DNA of 64,000 bases from Opitutales bacterium UBA5694 (GCA_002420185.1 DIHO01000007.1:207423-271422), one strand, 5' to 3'. Numbered from the stretch's first letter, positions 8,299-17,449 are shown. The notes: generated by a model not told the origin, from the letters alone. Made by a program: numbers and translations.

Positions 8299-9411
8299 AT
8301 GAAAGTCAGCACTGTATTCAATATTCTGATCCCCGTCGCAGCCCTTCTAGTAGTTGGGTTTCTACTTTTCTCACGGTCTATTCCCACTGCGATCGTAACT
8401 GAAACAGATAGAGGCATAGCCGTCAACGCAGTGCCTGGTACTATTAATGTGCTAGCTGAAAAGGAAATGTTCATCAGGGGTGAGCATGGGGGTCGCGTCA
8501 TCAATTCTAACCTCGAAAAGGGAGGAACCGTCACTGCCGGTGAAGTCCTAATCCTCCTGGACACTGGGGATATTGATCTCGAGATAGAAAAAGCGGAGAA
8601 CGAGTTGAGCCGCGCCCAGCGCAATCTTGAAATTCAATCTCCCTTGGAGCTTTCTCTCGAGACCCACAAAGATGCACTCGAGGACGTACAGTTCCGGTTT
8701 AACAATGGCGGTGTGCGGGAAATGGACCTCAGAAAATACCAACGAGCCGTGGAAAAGGCGGAGGACGATATCGCCCGGGAAAAGTTAACGAACGAAGAAA
8801 CGCTGCAAAATCTGGAGAACGCGATTAAGAGTCTCAAACGGCAAAAGGAGAAAATGACGATCATCTCGCCGATTGACGGAATTGTCACCGAAGTCCATGC
8901 CCATGACGGGGATTTAATAAGCGGTGGCTACCAGGTAGCCAAAGTCGTTTCGCAGACGCGCATCGTGGAAATGAAAGTAAGCGAGGAGCATTTTGTTGGC
9001 ATTGCACCGGGAATGCCTGCTCAAGTTTCTTTCCTGGGAATTGAACTCGAGCAATTCGACGCGAAAGTGGCTAAAATCATTCCTGTTGCCGATCCAAGAA
9101 CACAGCGATTCACCGTTCATTTAGAAGTAGACATCAAAAGGGAACGCCTAGACCCAGGACTCACGGGAGATGCCGTAATTACTCTCAATGAACACGAAGA
9201 CGCCCTCCTTATTCCTCGACAGGCAGTCGTTAGAAATGACGTACTCGTCGTTAAAGATGGAATCGTATCACGAAAAAAAATACAGCTCGGGTACACAAGT
9301 GTGACAATGATCGAGGTGCTTGATGGCCTTTCAGATGGGGATCAAGTGATCGTTGAAAACCTACACCTTTTCGACGATGGAGACCGCGTTAAAGTAGCCC
9401 CTAAAAGCTAG
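8299..9411 (+). CDS. Periplasmic adaptor (HlyD/RND membrane-fusion protein)
   Basis: Links an inner-membrane pump to the TolC-like channel. The product has 370 residues with an N-terminal membrane anchor (VFNILIPVAALLVVGFLLF). A lipoyl half-motif (GGRVINSNLEKGGTVTAGEVL, near 55-75) is followed by a coiled-coil hairpin (about 90-195), the second lipoyl half (MTIISPIDGIVTEVHAHDGD) and a beta-barrel region with LDPGLTGDAVITL. No transporter gene follows: the next gene is convergent 10 bp away. The pump must be encoded elsewhere, or the pair serves several pumps. Confidence 0.88.
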   Translation: MKVSTVFNILIPVAALLVVGFLLFSRSIPTAIVTETDRGIAVNAVPGTINVLAEKEMFIRGEHGGRVINSNLEKGGTVTAGEVLILLDTGDIDLEIEKAENELSRAQRNLEIQSPLELSLETHKDALEDVQFRFNNGGVREMDLRKYQRAVEKAEDDIAREKLTNEETLQNLENAIKSLKRQKEKMTIISPIDGIVTEVHAHDGDLISGGYQVAKVVSQTRIVEMKVSEEHFVGIAPGMPAQVSFLGIELEQFDAKVAKIIPVADPRTQRFTVHLEVDIKRERLDPGLTGDAVITLNEHEDALLIPRQAVVRNDVLVVKDGIVSRKKIQLGYTSVTMIEVLDGLSDGDQVIVENLHLFDDGDRVKVAPKS

Positions 9412-9420
9412 GCAGTGCTC

Positions 9421-10326
9421 CTACCACAAAGGATCCACATACCAGCCTTGGGTGAACAGATTAGCAATTTCCTTTTTCACGTAAGGCAAATCTTCGCGGT
9501 GAGTCACCCCCAGCCATCGACTGGAGCAATCCAGTATACGGGCCTTCGCTTTTCTCGCCTTCAACAGTGAGTCTACCGCAAATGGCAAATAGAACTCTTC
9601 TTGGGTAGCGACATAGTATCGCTCTAGGAATGCCTCTAGAAGGTTCTCCAGCGAAGACGTGAACGAGGCTGGAAATCCCCAGCAATTCAGCGAAACCCGA
9701 TCATCACGCCTCAGTGTCACCTCTCGATTCGATCCATTTAGAGCTAAAATCGATCCTGTATTTTCGTCACTACGAATCTGGGTGTGCTCTTCCACTGAAT
9801 CGAGCGTCACCCCATCCGATGAATAGCAGATTCCCCTAGAAACCGATCCATTCTCAGACAGTGTGTTCTCAAGCTCGTATCCGACCAATGCGCACTCGTT
9901 TGCGGAGTCCTCCAGCCGGCCTAGGAAAACACCCAACGATTGGAAGGCGCTCCTACCATAAAAATCATCTGCATTAATCACGGCGAATGGGGCATCGAGC
10001 ACTTGACGAGCAGAATAAACGGCATGCCCCGTCCCCCAAGGCTTTTCCCGATTCGCCGCCAGCTCTTGTCGACAAGGCAGGTCACTCGCTTTCTGGAAAG
10101 CGAACTCCACCTCTACCTGGCCTGCATATCGATCTCGCACCACGCTAAATGCCGACGCCATTTCCTCCCGAATTACGAATACCACCTTTCCAAATCCACT
10201 CTCGAGAGCGTCGAAAACGGAAAAGTCGAGGATCCACTCACCATTGGGTCCCACTGGTTCGATTTGCTTGAGGCCTCCAAAACGACTTCCCATTCCAGCC
10301 GCCAGTACGAGCAATATTGGTTTCAT
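9421..10326 (-). CDS. Nucleotidyltransferase (sugar-phosphate NTP transferase type)
   Basis: Cytoplasmic GT-A-fold nucleotidyltransferase of the kind that activates sugar phosphates. From the ATG at 10326 the 301-residue product begins MKPILLVLAAGMGSRFGGLKQ, with the LAAGxGSR...K nucleotide-binding signature at 8-21. PWGTGHAVYSAR and VINADDFYG (metal-binding Asp pair) follow. The C-terminal part (LFTQGWYVDPLW) is unlike classic GalU/RmlA and may be lineage-specific. The sugar substrate is unknown. It converges with the adaptor gene and diverges from queF. Confidence 0.82.
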   Translation of the reverse strand: MKPILLVLAAGMGSRFGGLKQIEPVGPNGEWILDFSVFDALESGFGKVVFVIREEMASAFSVVRDRYAGQVEVEFAFQKASDLPCRQELAANREKPWGTGHAVYSARQVLDAPFAVINADDFYGRSAFQSLGVFLGRLEDSANECALVGYELENTLSENGSVSRGICYSSDGVTLDSVEEHTQIRSDENTGSILALNGSNREVTLRRDDRVSLNCWGFPASFTSSLENLLEAFLERYYVATQEEFYLPFAVDSLLKARKAKARILDCSSRWLGVTHREDLPYVKKEIANLFTQGWYVDPLW

Positions 10327-10461
10327 CGATCGCTTGATTGCGGCTCCCGACCTTCTTTGCAAACGATAAATCCCCGCGGCCTACTTTTCACCACTGCCTT
10401 ACCAAAACCATGCTTGCCACTAAGAAGATAGACGCTTACCTGTTGTGCTTTTAAGGAGGCA

Positions 10462-10839
10462 ATGGAATCAAAGTACTTGGGAAAATCAGTCAAACAACCG
10501 ATAGAGGAACTGGACACCTTCCCAGCTCCTGAAGGGATATCACAGGTTAGGATGACCTCTGACGAAGTCACCAGTTCGTGCCCCGTAACAGGACAACCCG
10601 ATTTCTATACGGTCAGAATCGAGTACCTCCCCCAATCTCTCTGCATCGAATCCAAAAGCCTGAAGCTTTACCTGTGGTCATTTGCTTCGCGCACCGTTTT
10701 TGCCGAGAAGCTAGCAGCGGAAATAAGGGATCGAGTCGTCAACGATATTTCCCCTAAAAGCTGCAGCGTTACGACGATTCAGAAATCCCGCGGAGGGATC
10801 AGCATAGAAAGCATTGCCTCATTTCCCTTTCCCGAATAA
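10462..10839 (+). CDS. queF: NADPH-dependent 7-cyano-7-deazaguanine (preQ0) reductase
   Basis: Reduces the nitrile of preQ0 to preQ1 in queuosine tRNA-modification synthesis. The product has 125 residues, the short single-domain QueF class. The nucleophile lies in SSCPVTGQPDF (Cys40, with Asp47), and the QueF signature ESKSLKLY is at 63-70. RGGISIE near the C terminus also matches the family. AAGGAGG is present but only 2 nt from the ATG, which is an odd spacing; no better in-frame start is visible. The usual His in the HED region after SF is replaced (FAEK). No other queuosine genes are in the window. Confidence 0.9.
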   Translation: MESKYLGKSVKQPIEELDTFPAPEGISQVRMTSDEVTSSCPVTGQPDFYTVRIEYLPQSLCIESKSLKLYLWSFASRTVFAEKLAAEIRDRVVNDISPKSCSVTTIQKSRGGISIESIASFPFPE

Positions 10840-10862
10840 CCCCCTTCCGGAACGAAAGTAGT

Positions 10863-11672
10863 ATGACTATTCTGGATAAGCTCGAACGGAAACTAGGGGC
10901 CTACGCGATACCCAATATCGCTATGTACATCGTCATCGGTCAGGTGGCGATCTGGCTGCTGGCCATGATTACGTTGAATCCCGACAAAACGAGTCCGCTT
11001 CTCGAACTCATGGTTTTCGATTCCCGGCTGGTCCTGCAAGGTGAGATTTGGCGGGCATTCGCTTTTCCCTTTTTCCCACCCGCTGTCGGAAGCATGCTTT
11101 TCCTGTTTTTCGCTTGGTATATTTTCTACATGGTAACCAACGCGTTAGAAGGGCAATGGGGCGCTTTTCGTCTCAACGTGTACCTAATCTTAGGGTCCTT
11201 TCTGGGAATGGCTGTAGGCTTTCTCATGCCAGGCTACCCGATCACCAACTTCATCTGGAGCCAAACAACATTCCTCGCTTTCGCCTACCTATTCCCCGAT
11301 TTTGAATTTCGCCTTTTCTTCATTCTTCCCGTCAAAGTGCGATGGCTAGGATGGCTCAGCTGGGGGATGCTCCTGATATTCTTCTTTAGTTCTGGGTGGC
11401 AGGGCAAAGTATTCATCACCGCCAGCGTATCCAACTACTTCCTGTTTTTCGGGAAAGATATTATGCTAACGCTCAAGTCGAAAAAAAGGGTGGCGATCAT
11501 AAAGGCTGAAAAAGAAAAATTCGAGGCAGAACCCTTTCACATTTGCGAACAATGCGGTGCCACTGACAAATCCCATCCGGATCGCGATTTTCGCTACCGG
11601 AACGAATCGTGCATTTGCGAAGCGTGCCTATCAGCTAAAAACACAAGCCCTGAACCGGAATCGACCAGCTAG
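10863..11672 (+). CDS. Rhomboid-like membrane protein lacking the catalytic serine, with C-terminal zinc ribbon
   Basis: A 269-residue multi-pass membrane protein with a rhomboid-like layout: an early WRAFAFPFFPP segment (63-73) matching the L1-loop WR motif, then about five further hydrophobic helices to residue 200. The GxSG motif of active rhomboids is absent (the region reads NFIWSQTTF, 129-137), and no HxxHLGG is seen, so it is probably a pseudo-enzyme. After a basic linker (KSKKRVAIIKAEKEK) comes a small zinc-ribbon candidate with CEQC (228-231) and CEAC (252-255). It follows queF by 23 bp. Function unknown; a scaffolding or substrate-binding role is inference. Confidence 0.65.
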   Translation: MTILDKLERKLGAYAIPNIAMYIVIGQVAIWLLAMITLNPDKTSPLLELMVFDSRLVLQGEIWRAFAFPFFPPAVGSMLFLFFAWYIFYMVTNALEGQWGAFRLNVYLILGSFLGMAVGFLMPGYPITNFIWSQTTFLAFAYLFPDFEFRLFFILPVKVRWLGWLSWGMLLIFFFSSGWQGKVFITASVSNYFLFFGKDIMLTLKSKKRVAIIKAEKEKFEAEPFHICEQCGATDKSHPDRDFRYRNESCICEACLSAKNTSPEPESTS

Positions 11673-11676
11673 AGAT

Positions 11677-12570
11677 CTAACGCCACGTTCCCAAGCGGTC
11701 ACCCATCTTTGAATACACTTCTATTAAGTTGCTCGACTGTGCGACAAGATCATCGGCTAGGTCCACCCGGCCTTTTTCGAAAAAGGTTGCCACACACGAA
11801 CCTCCAAACGCGAAATAGCCGAGCTCGCCTCCTTTTGTCACGCTCTCGCCTTTTCCTCTCGCCATATGAATGCGGCCCACGCAGGTCGCCCCAATCGCGA
11901 CGAAAGCGACTAACCCTCGGTGTTCCGTTTCAATCAAAGTCAGTATGCGTTTGTTCTCCCATAAATAGGACAGTTTCCTGCGAAGTGCGATCGGGCTCAC
12001 ACTGAAAAGCGAGCCCCCAATTAACTTCTGGTCTACCAGTTTTCCAGCGACCGGCGCGTGGAATCGGTGATAGTCGACAGGACAGAGTCTTGAAATCACT
12101 AAAGATCCTCGCGAAAATGTATCCGCTAGCTCATCACTTCCTAGAAATGCGGTTAGGTCAAACGCTTGCCCTTTGACATAAACGCTTTCTATACTTGAGA
12201 GGTCCGGAATTGCAATGTGTCGCCCATCCGCAGGGAAGCAAACCGTCTCCTCTCCACCAGATAGTGGACGGGCCGAAGGTTTTAGCTTTCGGTAGAAAAA
12301 CTCATTAAAGGTGCCGAAACTTTCCTTTGATTCGACACACTCCCCCACATCGATCCCGTAGTCTTCAATAAACGGCCCCACTTTTGATTGGCTACTGGAA
12401 CGATCCATTCTCCACCCGTACCAGATATTGAACAAGGAACGCTTTACAATAACATTCAAAGCCAGTCGACCGAACGGTTTCTCGTAGGTCCATCTTAAAT
12501 ACGATTCGCCATAAACCGTCTCGGTTTCAATCGCCTGATTGTACCTATTGAAATATCGTATAGGATCCAT
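11677..12570 (-). CDS. psd: Phosphatidylserine decarboxylase proenzyme
   Basis: Membrane-associated pyruvoyl enzyme that makes phosphatidylethanolamine. From the ATG at 12570 the product has 297 residues beginning MDPIRYFNRYNQ. The family triad is visible: Asp in FPADGRH (115), His in CPVDYHRFHAP (168/171), and the self-cleavage Ser in FGGSCV (258). The usual GST is GSC here, a conservative change after the cleaved serine. A longer in-frame opening reaches into asnS; I chose 12570 because it begins 20 bp after the asnS stop and matches the family N terminus. Likely co-transcribed with asnS. Confidence 0.92.
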   Translation of the reverse strand: MDPIRYFNRYNQAIETETVYGESYLRWTYEKPFGRLALNVIVKRSLFNIWYGWRMDRSSSQSKVGPFIEDYGIDVGECVESKESFGTFNEFFYRKLKPSARPLSGGEETVCFPADGRHIAIPDLSSIESVYVKGQAFDLTAFLGSDELADTFSRGSLVISRLCPVDYHRFHAPVAGKLVDQKLIGGSLFSVSPIALRRKLSYLWENKRILTLIETEHRGLVAFVAIGATCVGRIHMARGKGESVTKGGELGYFAFGGSCVATFFEKGRVDLADDLVAQSSNLIEVYSKMGDRLGTWR

Positions 12571-12589
12571 AAGTAAAACTGGAAATGTT

Positions 12590-13975
12590 TCAAATACGTC
12601 CTGGCGTCCGTGCAAAAGGAATCACATCCCTAATGTTGCCCATACCTGTAATAAACATAAGTAGCCTCTCAAACCCAAGCCCAAAGCCCGCATGAGGCAC
12701 GCTACCGAAACGCCTTAAATCGACATACCAACTGTAGTCTTCCTCGCTGATACAGTGGTGCTTCATGTTTTCCAAAAGAACATCCAGTCTTTCCTCCCTC
12801 TGGCTTCCTCCAACAATCTCGCCTATGCCAGGAACCAGAACGTCCATGGCAGCCACTGTCTTTTCGTCGTCATTAGTCCGCATATAAAACGGTTTAATTT
12901 CTTTCGGGTAGTCGTAGACGGTCACAGGGCTTTTGAAATGCTCCTCAGTCAGATACCGCTCATGTTCGGACTGAAGATTAGCACCCCATGCTACTGGATA
13001 CTCCCACTTCTTGCCAGAAGCGTGGAGGATTTCAATGGCTTCCGTGTAGGAAACGCGGTGGAAGGGTAGCTCGACTACAAATCGAAGGCGCTCTTCCAGC
13101 CTCTTGTCCACGAAGTTGTAGAACAACTCCAGATCCGACTGGCAGGTATCCAACACTTCCCGAGTAACCCATTTTACAAAGCTTTCCGCACAATCCATAT
13201 CTTGCTGCAGATCGCAAAATGCGATTTCAGGCTCAACCATCCAAAACTCGCTCGCATGACGCGATGTATTCGACTTCTCAGCCCGAAACGTCGGCCCAAA
13301 CGTGTAAATTTTGCCCAACGACGTCGCGAATGCCTCCCCTTCAAGTTGACCGCTCACCGTTAGATAGGTTTTCTGTGAGAAGAAATCTTGGGAAAAGTCG
13401 ATGAGTCCATCCTCCGACCTCGGAGGCTCGTGCAGATCGATCGTTGTGACCTTAAACAGGTCTCCTGCTCCCTCGCAATCGCTCGCAGTTATAATGGGTG
13501 AATTCACATAGAAAAACCCGTTTTCTTGGAAATACCGATGAATCGCAAAGGACAGTCGGCTTCGAATCCTGAAAACGGCACCGAACATGTTCGCTCTCGG
13601 TCTGAGGTGGGATATCTCCCGCATGAACTCGAGCGAGTGACGCTTTTTCTGCAATGGGTAGTTTTCAGGTGAGTCTCCCAAAAGCTCAACCTCTTTGGCT
13701 CTAGCCTCCCATTTCTGCCCCTTCCCCTTTGAGGCGACAAGATTGCCGAATACCGACACTGAAGAACCCGTTCGAATCGACTTTAGCGTCTCAAACTCGC
13801 TGATTTCCCGAGTGACCACGACCTGGAGATTCTTGATACACGAACCGTCATTGAGCTCGAGAAAAAAGAAGTCCTTGGAATCGCGCCGCGTACGCACCCA
13901 ACCTTGAATAAGAACGTTTTCACGTTCGCTTTCGCTCTCGATCAAGATCGATATTTCAGTCCTCTTGTGTGACAT
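12590..13975 (-). CDS. asnS: Asparagine--tRNA ligase
   Basis: Charges tRNA-Asn with asparagine. The product has 461 residues, normal for AsnRS. The N-terminal OB-fold anticodon-binding domain (VLIQGWVRTRRDSKDFFFLELNDGS, about 20-45) is followed by class II catalytic motifs: motif 2 FGPTFRAEKSNTSRHASEFWMVEPE and motif 3 GFGLGFERLLMFI near the C terminus, ending RTPGRI. The presence of the AsnRS-type motif 2 rather than AspRS features supports Asn. I chose ATG 13975; a TTG two codons earlier is also in frame. psd follows 20 bp downstream. Confidence 0.95.
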   Translation of the reverse strand: MSHKRTEISILIESESERENVLIQGWVRTRRDSKDFFFLELNDGSCIKNLQVVVTREISEFETLKSIRTGSSVSVFGNLVASKGKGQKWEARAKEVELLGDSPENYPLQKKRHSLEFMREISHLRPRANMFGAVFRIRSRLSFAIHRYFQENGFFYVNSPIITASDCEGAGDLFKVTTIDLHEPPRSEDGLIDFSQDFFSQKTYLTVSGQLEGEAFATSLGKIYTFGPTFRAEKSNTSRHASEFWMVEPEIAFCDLQQDMDCAESFVKWVTREVLDTCQSDLELFYNFVDKRLEERLRFVVELPFHRVSYTEAIEILHASGKKWEYPVAWGANLQSEHERYLTEEHFKSPVTVYDYPKEIKPFYMRTNDDEKTVAAMDVLVPGIGEIVGGSQREERLDVLLENMKHHCISEEDYSWYVDLRRFGSVPHAGFGLGFERLLMFITGMGNIRDVIPFARTPGRI

Positions 13976-14004
13976 AGACAAATCCTAGAGATTGATTAAA
14001 AAAA

Positions 14005-15120
14005 TTACCGTACCCGTCTTACCAATACATAGGTTAGAATAATCATGAAAATGTTTGGAGTCCAAGCCGCCACTTCTGGCAACAAAACTCCTTGCTTGCC
14101 AAGAGAATTCAAAACGCTCGTCATGATGTAGTATACAAAAAACAGGGCCAAAGACTTGGAAACGCCCACCGCAGGGTTGACACGGACCCCAGAGACCGCG
14201 AACGGAATTGCGAGCCCGGTCACGATCAGACAACTGGCCGCTCCCGCCATAAGGGCCTGAAGTCGCACCAGATACTCGAGTATCTTCGGGTTCTCATCCA
14301 ATGTGAAATTCTCGGTGATCATCTTGAGCTCGAGAAAAGACAGATCCTTTGGTCGCTCACCAAGTAGCAACATCAAACTAGGATCGTCATCCAGTTCCTT
14401 GGCTTCCAGCTTTTCGAACGGCAACGTTCTTATCAATTCCGCATCCGCCGCCGCATACCGACTATCCCGACCATTGAGGAAAATCCAATCACCCTGGTCT
14501 TCTCTGAAGAATCCCGTTTCCGCAGAAATCCGACGCACTTCATGACGATCCTGGTCCATCATGGATACGGTTATCCCAAAGCCCATCTGCTTGTACTCGC
14601 TAAACCGATTAATAAACCACATGCGGTTCTCTTTTCGGTTATCGAAGGCTAGATTATAAACCAGTCCAATCTTTTCCGATCCAACGGTTTCCGCCTGCTG
14701 GTCCCACTCCAAGGTATCCATCAGTTTTCTCGACGCCTCGACAGACCAAGGAATTAAACTAGCATTCAGATACCAAAGGCCCACTGACAATCCGATTCCG
14801 GCAAACCACAAGGTTCGCGTGATCCGCGACACACTCATACCCGAAGTGCGGAAGGCGAGGAATTCATTGTTTCGGTGGAGTAATCCGAGCGCATATAATA
14901 TGGATACTAGAATTGCGGCCGGGAGAGAAATAGTAAGAAAGCTCGGAGCGAGAACCATGTAGTAGAAGATTATCTCCCCAAGGTCCGCACTGTAATAGAG
15001 CAGATCTGAAAAGCTGTCCTGTACCTCGACAATCAACTGCAGACCAAACATCGCTCCAAGAACGAGCCCAAAGATTTTGAGCCATTCATAAAGCACGTAC
15101 CTGTCTACTACCGGAAACAT
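14005..15120 (-). CDS. LptF/LptG-family permease (lipopolysaccharide export)
   Basis: Inner-membrane permease of the Lpt ABC system that moves lipopolysaccharide toward the outer membrane. The product has 371 residues. The N-terminal YVLYEWLKIFGLVLGAMF starts a three-helix block (to about 125), then comes a periplasmic beta-jellyroll region (about 130-275) and a C-terminal three-helix block ending YVLVRRVR. ALGLLHRNNEFLAFRTSGMS is the coupling region typical of the family. Only one of the F/G pair is here, so I do not choose between them. It is 29 bp upstream of asnS on the same strand. Confidence 0.88.
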   Translation of the reverse strand: MFPVVDRYVLYEWLKIFGLVLGAMFGLQLIVEVQDSFSDLLYYSADLGEIIFYYMVLAPSFLTISLPAAILVSILYALGLLHRNNEFLAFRTSGMSVSRITRTLWFAGIGLSVGLWYLNASLIPWSVEASRKLMDTLEWDQQAETVGSEKIGLVYNLAFDNRKENRMWFINRFSEYKQMGFGITVSMMDQDRHEVRRISAETGFFREDQGDWIFLNGRDSRYAAADAELIRTLPFEKLEAKELDDDPSLMLLLGERPKDLSFLELKMITENFTLDENPKILEYLVRLQALMAGAASCLIVTGLAIPFAVSGVRVNPAVGVSKSLALFFVYYIMTSVLNSLGKQGVLLPEVAAWTPNIFMIILTYVLVRRVR

Positions 15121-15267
15121 GAATCTAAAGGGGATAAAGAGAGTTCAAGACAGCAGTGTCCAGCGTCATGTGCGATCGACGTTTCAGAATGCCGTGGTTC
15201 TCTCCAAAAATTGCGATCGAGTCTTTTTTCTGGCGTTCAAGTTGCCTCTCCCTAAAACCATAGATTA

Positions 15268-16995
15268 ATGAGTTCCTTCAACCCTAAAGAATCCTGGAAT
15301 TCTCGCATCGGGATTATCCTAGCCGTCTCCGGGAGCGCTGTTGGACTTGGAAATTTCCTCCGCTTTCCTGGGCTAGCAGCTAAACACGGAGGAGGTGCCT
15401 TCATGCTCGCCTATTTCGTTTCCTTTCTCATCATTGGTATCTCCATTTGCTGGGCGGAATGGGCCATGGGCCGAGCCGGCGGACAAAAAGGCCGTAATTC
15501 CAGCCCAGGAATTCTAGCCGCCATCACAGGGCAATCGACCTATAAATACTTTGGCGTAATTGGGGTGCTTATTCCTGTCATGATATACATGTACTACGTC
15601 TACATCGAGGCGTGGTGTCTGGGGTACTCGGTCAACTTTCTCGCTGGCAATCTGGACTTCACTAATGGAGAAGAAGCGAGCACGTTTTTTGACGCCTTCG
15701 TTGGAGCTAGCGCTGACGGATCTGCCTTTGGCTTTGGGATAAAACAAGTGGGCTGGTTTCTCGTCGCCGTTTTTACCCTCAATTTTATTCTGATTTATCG
15801 AGGCTTGTCTCGAGGTATCGAGCTATTTTGCAAGTATGCAATGCCTGCGCTCATGATACTTGCTTTTGTCGTTCTAATTCGAGTTCTCACAATTGGAACA
15901 CCCGATCCAGCCAATCCCGATCTGAACGTCAACAACGGCCTCGGGTACATGTGGAACCCCTCTAAGACCATCGTCGAATCGCAGAGTAGCGATGGGGTTT
16001 GGACCAAGATCAACGAAGTTGTTGGAGATAACGCGATCGCCACCGCCACTGCCCGAGCCACCTCAGATGAATCGCTGAGAGTTCGGAGGGTTTCACTCAC
16101 GCAACAGCTTTTGAACTTTCAACTCTGGCTGGACGCGGCCGGTCAAATATTCTTTTCGCTCAGTATAGGTTTCGGAGTCATCATCAACTATTCTAGCTAT
16201 CTCAAACGAAAAGATGACGTCGTTTTGAGCGGTTTAGCGGCAACTTCCGCAAACGAGTTTTGCGAGGTTGGCTTGGGGGGTCTTATGACCGTGCCGGCAG
16301 CCTTCACCTTCCTAGGAATCGCCGGAGCCGCAGGCTCGACTTTGAGCTTGGGATTCAATGCCTTGCCCATGGTTTTTGCTTCAATGCCCGCCGGGGCCTT
16401 TTTCGGGTTTCTCTTTTTCTTCCTCCTGTTCCTAGCAGCAGTTACAAGCTCCCTTTCGATGCTTCAGCCAGGCATTGCGTTTCTCGAGGAATCCATGGAT
16501 ATCGATCGGAAAAAGTCCGTGAGCGTCCTTGGAATCATAACCGCCTTAGGTAGCGGATTCGTAGTTTACTTCAGCAAAGACCTAAAGGCCCTCGACACCA
16601 TAGATTTTTGGGTAGGCACCTTTCTAATCTTCATTCTGGCGACCATCCAAATCATCATTTTCGGTTGGGTGATTGGGATCAACCAAGGACTGAGGATGGC
16701 GAACCAAGGAGCTCTCTTCAAGGTCCCCCACATCTACGGAATTATCATGAAGTACGTCACGCCTGCTTTTCTCCTAATTATTTTTGCCCTTTGGACTATC
16801 CAAAATGTTTTCGGCTACAACATCCTCACCGGCGAGCAAGACTACTCTTCCTACGTTAACGACTTGTTTATCGAACCGAATGGAGTCGCTCGTTTCAGTG
16901 TAGCGCTCATCATCCTCGTAGCCGCATTTTTCACGATACTCACTGCCATAGCGCCGAAATTCAAACCAAACGGTCGGGGAGGGAAAGCGGAATGA
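15268..16995 (+). CDS. Neurotransmitter:sodium symporter (NSS) family transporter
   Basis: Sodium-coupled importer, probably for amino acids, with a LeuT-like fold. The product has 575 residues with about 12 membrane helices. The sodium/substrate signature ILAVSGSAVGLGNFLRFP is at 17-34, and YSSYLKRKDDV in the middle is typical of the family. An unusual hydrophilic insert (about residues 220-275, with VNNGLGYMWNPSKT) extends an external loop. It overlaps a 50-residue MetS-like subunit gene by 4 nt, pointing to a MetP-type two-component symporter. Confidence 0.92.
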   Translation: MSSFNPKESWNSRIGIILAVSGSAVGLGNFLRFPGLAAKHGGGAFMLAYFVSFLIIGISICWAEWAMGRAGGQKGRNSSPGILAAITGQSTYKYFGVIGVLIPVMIYMYYVYIEAWCLGYSVNFLAGNLDFTNGEEASTFFDAFVGASADGSAFGFGIKQVGWFLVAVFTLNFILIYRGLSRGIELFCKYAMPALMILAFVVLIRVLTIGTPDPANPDLNVNNGLGYMWNPSKTIVESQSSDGVWTKINEVVGDNAIATATARATSDESLRVRRVSLTQQLLNFQLWLDAAGQIFFSLSIGFGVIINYSSYLKRKDDVVLSGLAATSANEFCEVGLGGLMTVPAAFTFLGIAGAAGSTLSLGFNALPMVFASMPAGAFFGFLFFFLLFLAAVTSSLSMLQPGIAFLEESMDIDRKKSVSVLGIITALGSGFVVYFSKDLKALDTIDFWVGTFLIFILATIQIIIFGWVIGINQGLRMANQGALFKVPHIYGIIMKYVTPAFLLIIFALWTIQNVFGYNILTGEQDYSSYVNDLFIEPNGVARFSVALIILVAAFFTILTAIAPKFKPNGRGGKAE

Positions 16996-17144
16996 CAGTA
17001 GGCGGATGGATTATAATGATTGTTTCAGTCGGTTCGGTAACCTGCCTTTTCTCCTGGTGCATCCACAAAGTGCTCACCACTTCTGAAGAGGAAGAAGACA
17101 ATGTCCACGGAACCGAGATCGAGACTCCGGACACGAAAAACTAA
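16992..17144 (+). CDS. MetS-type small subunit of the NSS transporter
   Basis: A 50-residue protein whose ATGA start overlaps the stop of the NSS gene. It has one membrane helix (WIIMIVSVGSVTCLFSWCI, 6-24) followed by a short acidic tail (TTSEEEEDNVHG). In the MetPS methionine/alanine importer family a small membrane subunit of this size and topology is encoded directly after the transporter. The call rests on size, topology and translational coupling rather than on sequence motifs. Confidence 0.75.
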   Translation: MTVGGWIIMIVSVGSVTCLFSWCIHKVLTTSEEEEDNVHGTEIETPDTKN

Positions 17145-17357
17145 GCAAACTTGTTATCTGACTCTGCGGGATCTGGTTCTTCACTAACCAAATCAGGCCG
17201 ATACCTTATTTCAAAAGGTTTGATAACGTGGCAGCGGCCCGATCCAGTCAACGGGGATAAACGCTGTGCCGGATAAGTTTAGTAAACGGGGCTTCGGGTC
17301 AGCATCTCCTGCCGCAACCAGTCCTGAAATCGGAACAACCGCCAATCGCAGGATCAA
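17141..17357 (-). pseudogene. Possible short secreted-protein remnant in the NSS-htpG gap
   Basis: The gap between the NSS subunit and htpG reads like protein on the minus strand. From a TTG at 17357 preceded by AGGGAAAA, it gives LRLAVVPISGLVAAGDADP (signal-peptide-like) and LLNLSGTAFIPVDWIG before a stop. The next frame then continues as VIKPFEIRYRPDLVSEEPDP to a TAG at 17141. One frameshift would join them into about 75 residues. The 3' end touches the stop of the transporter subunit gene. No family recognised; the region could also be ordinary intergenic DNA carrying the htpG promoter. Confidence 0.25.
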
Positions 17358-17449
17358 TCGTTTTCCCTAAAGCAAAAAAATGAACTTGAAGCCGATTGCT
17401 GAGTCGGTAACGCATTTAGGTTTTAACCAAGCAATAGACATATTCAAAT

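Noticed and set aside
10327..10571. Minus-strand reading opposite the queF start (GKHGFGKAVVKSRPRGFIVC)
   Set aside because: It reads somewhat like protein but has no start codon, and it overlaps the well-supported queF gene and the nucleotidyltransferase start.
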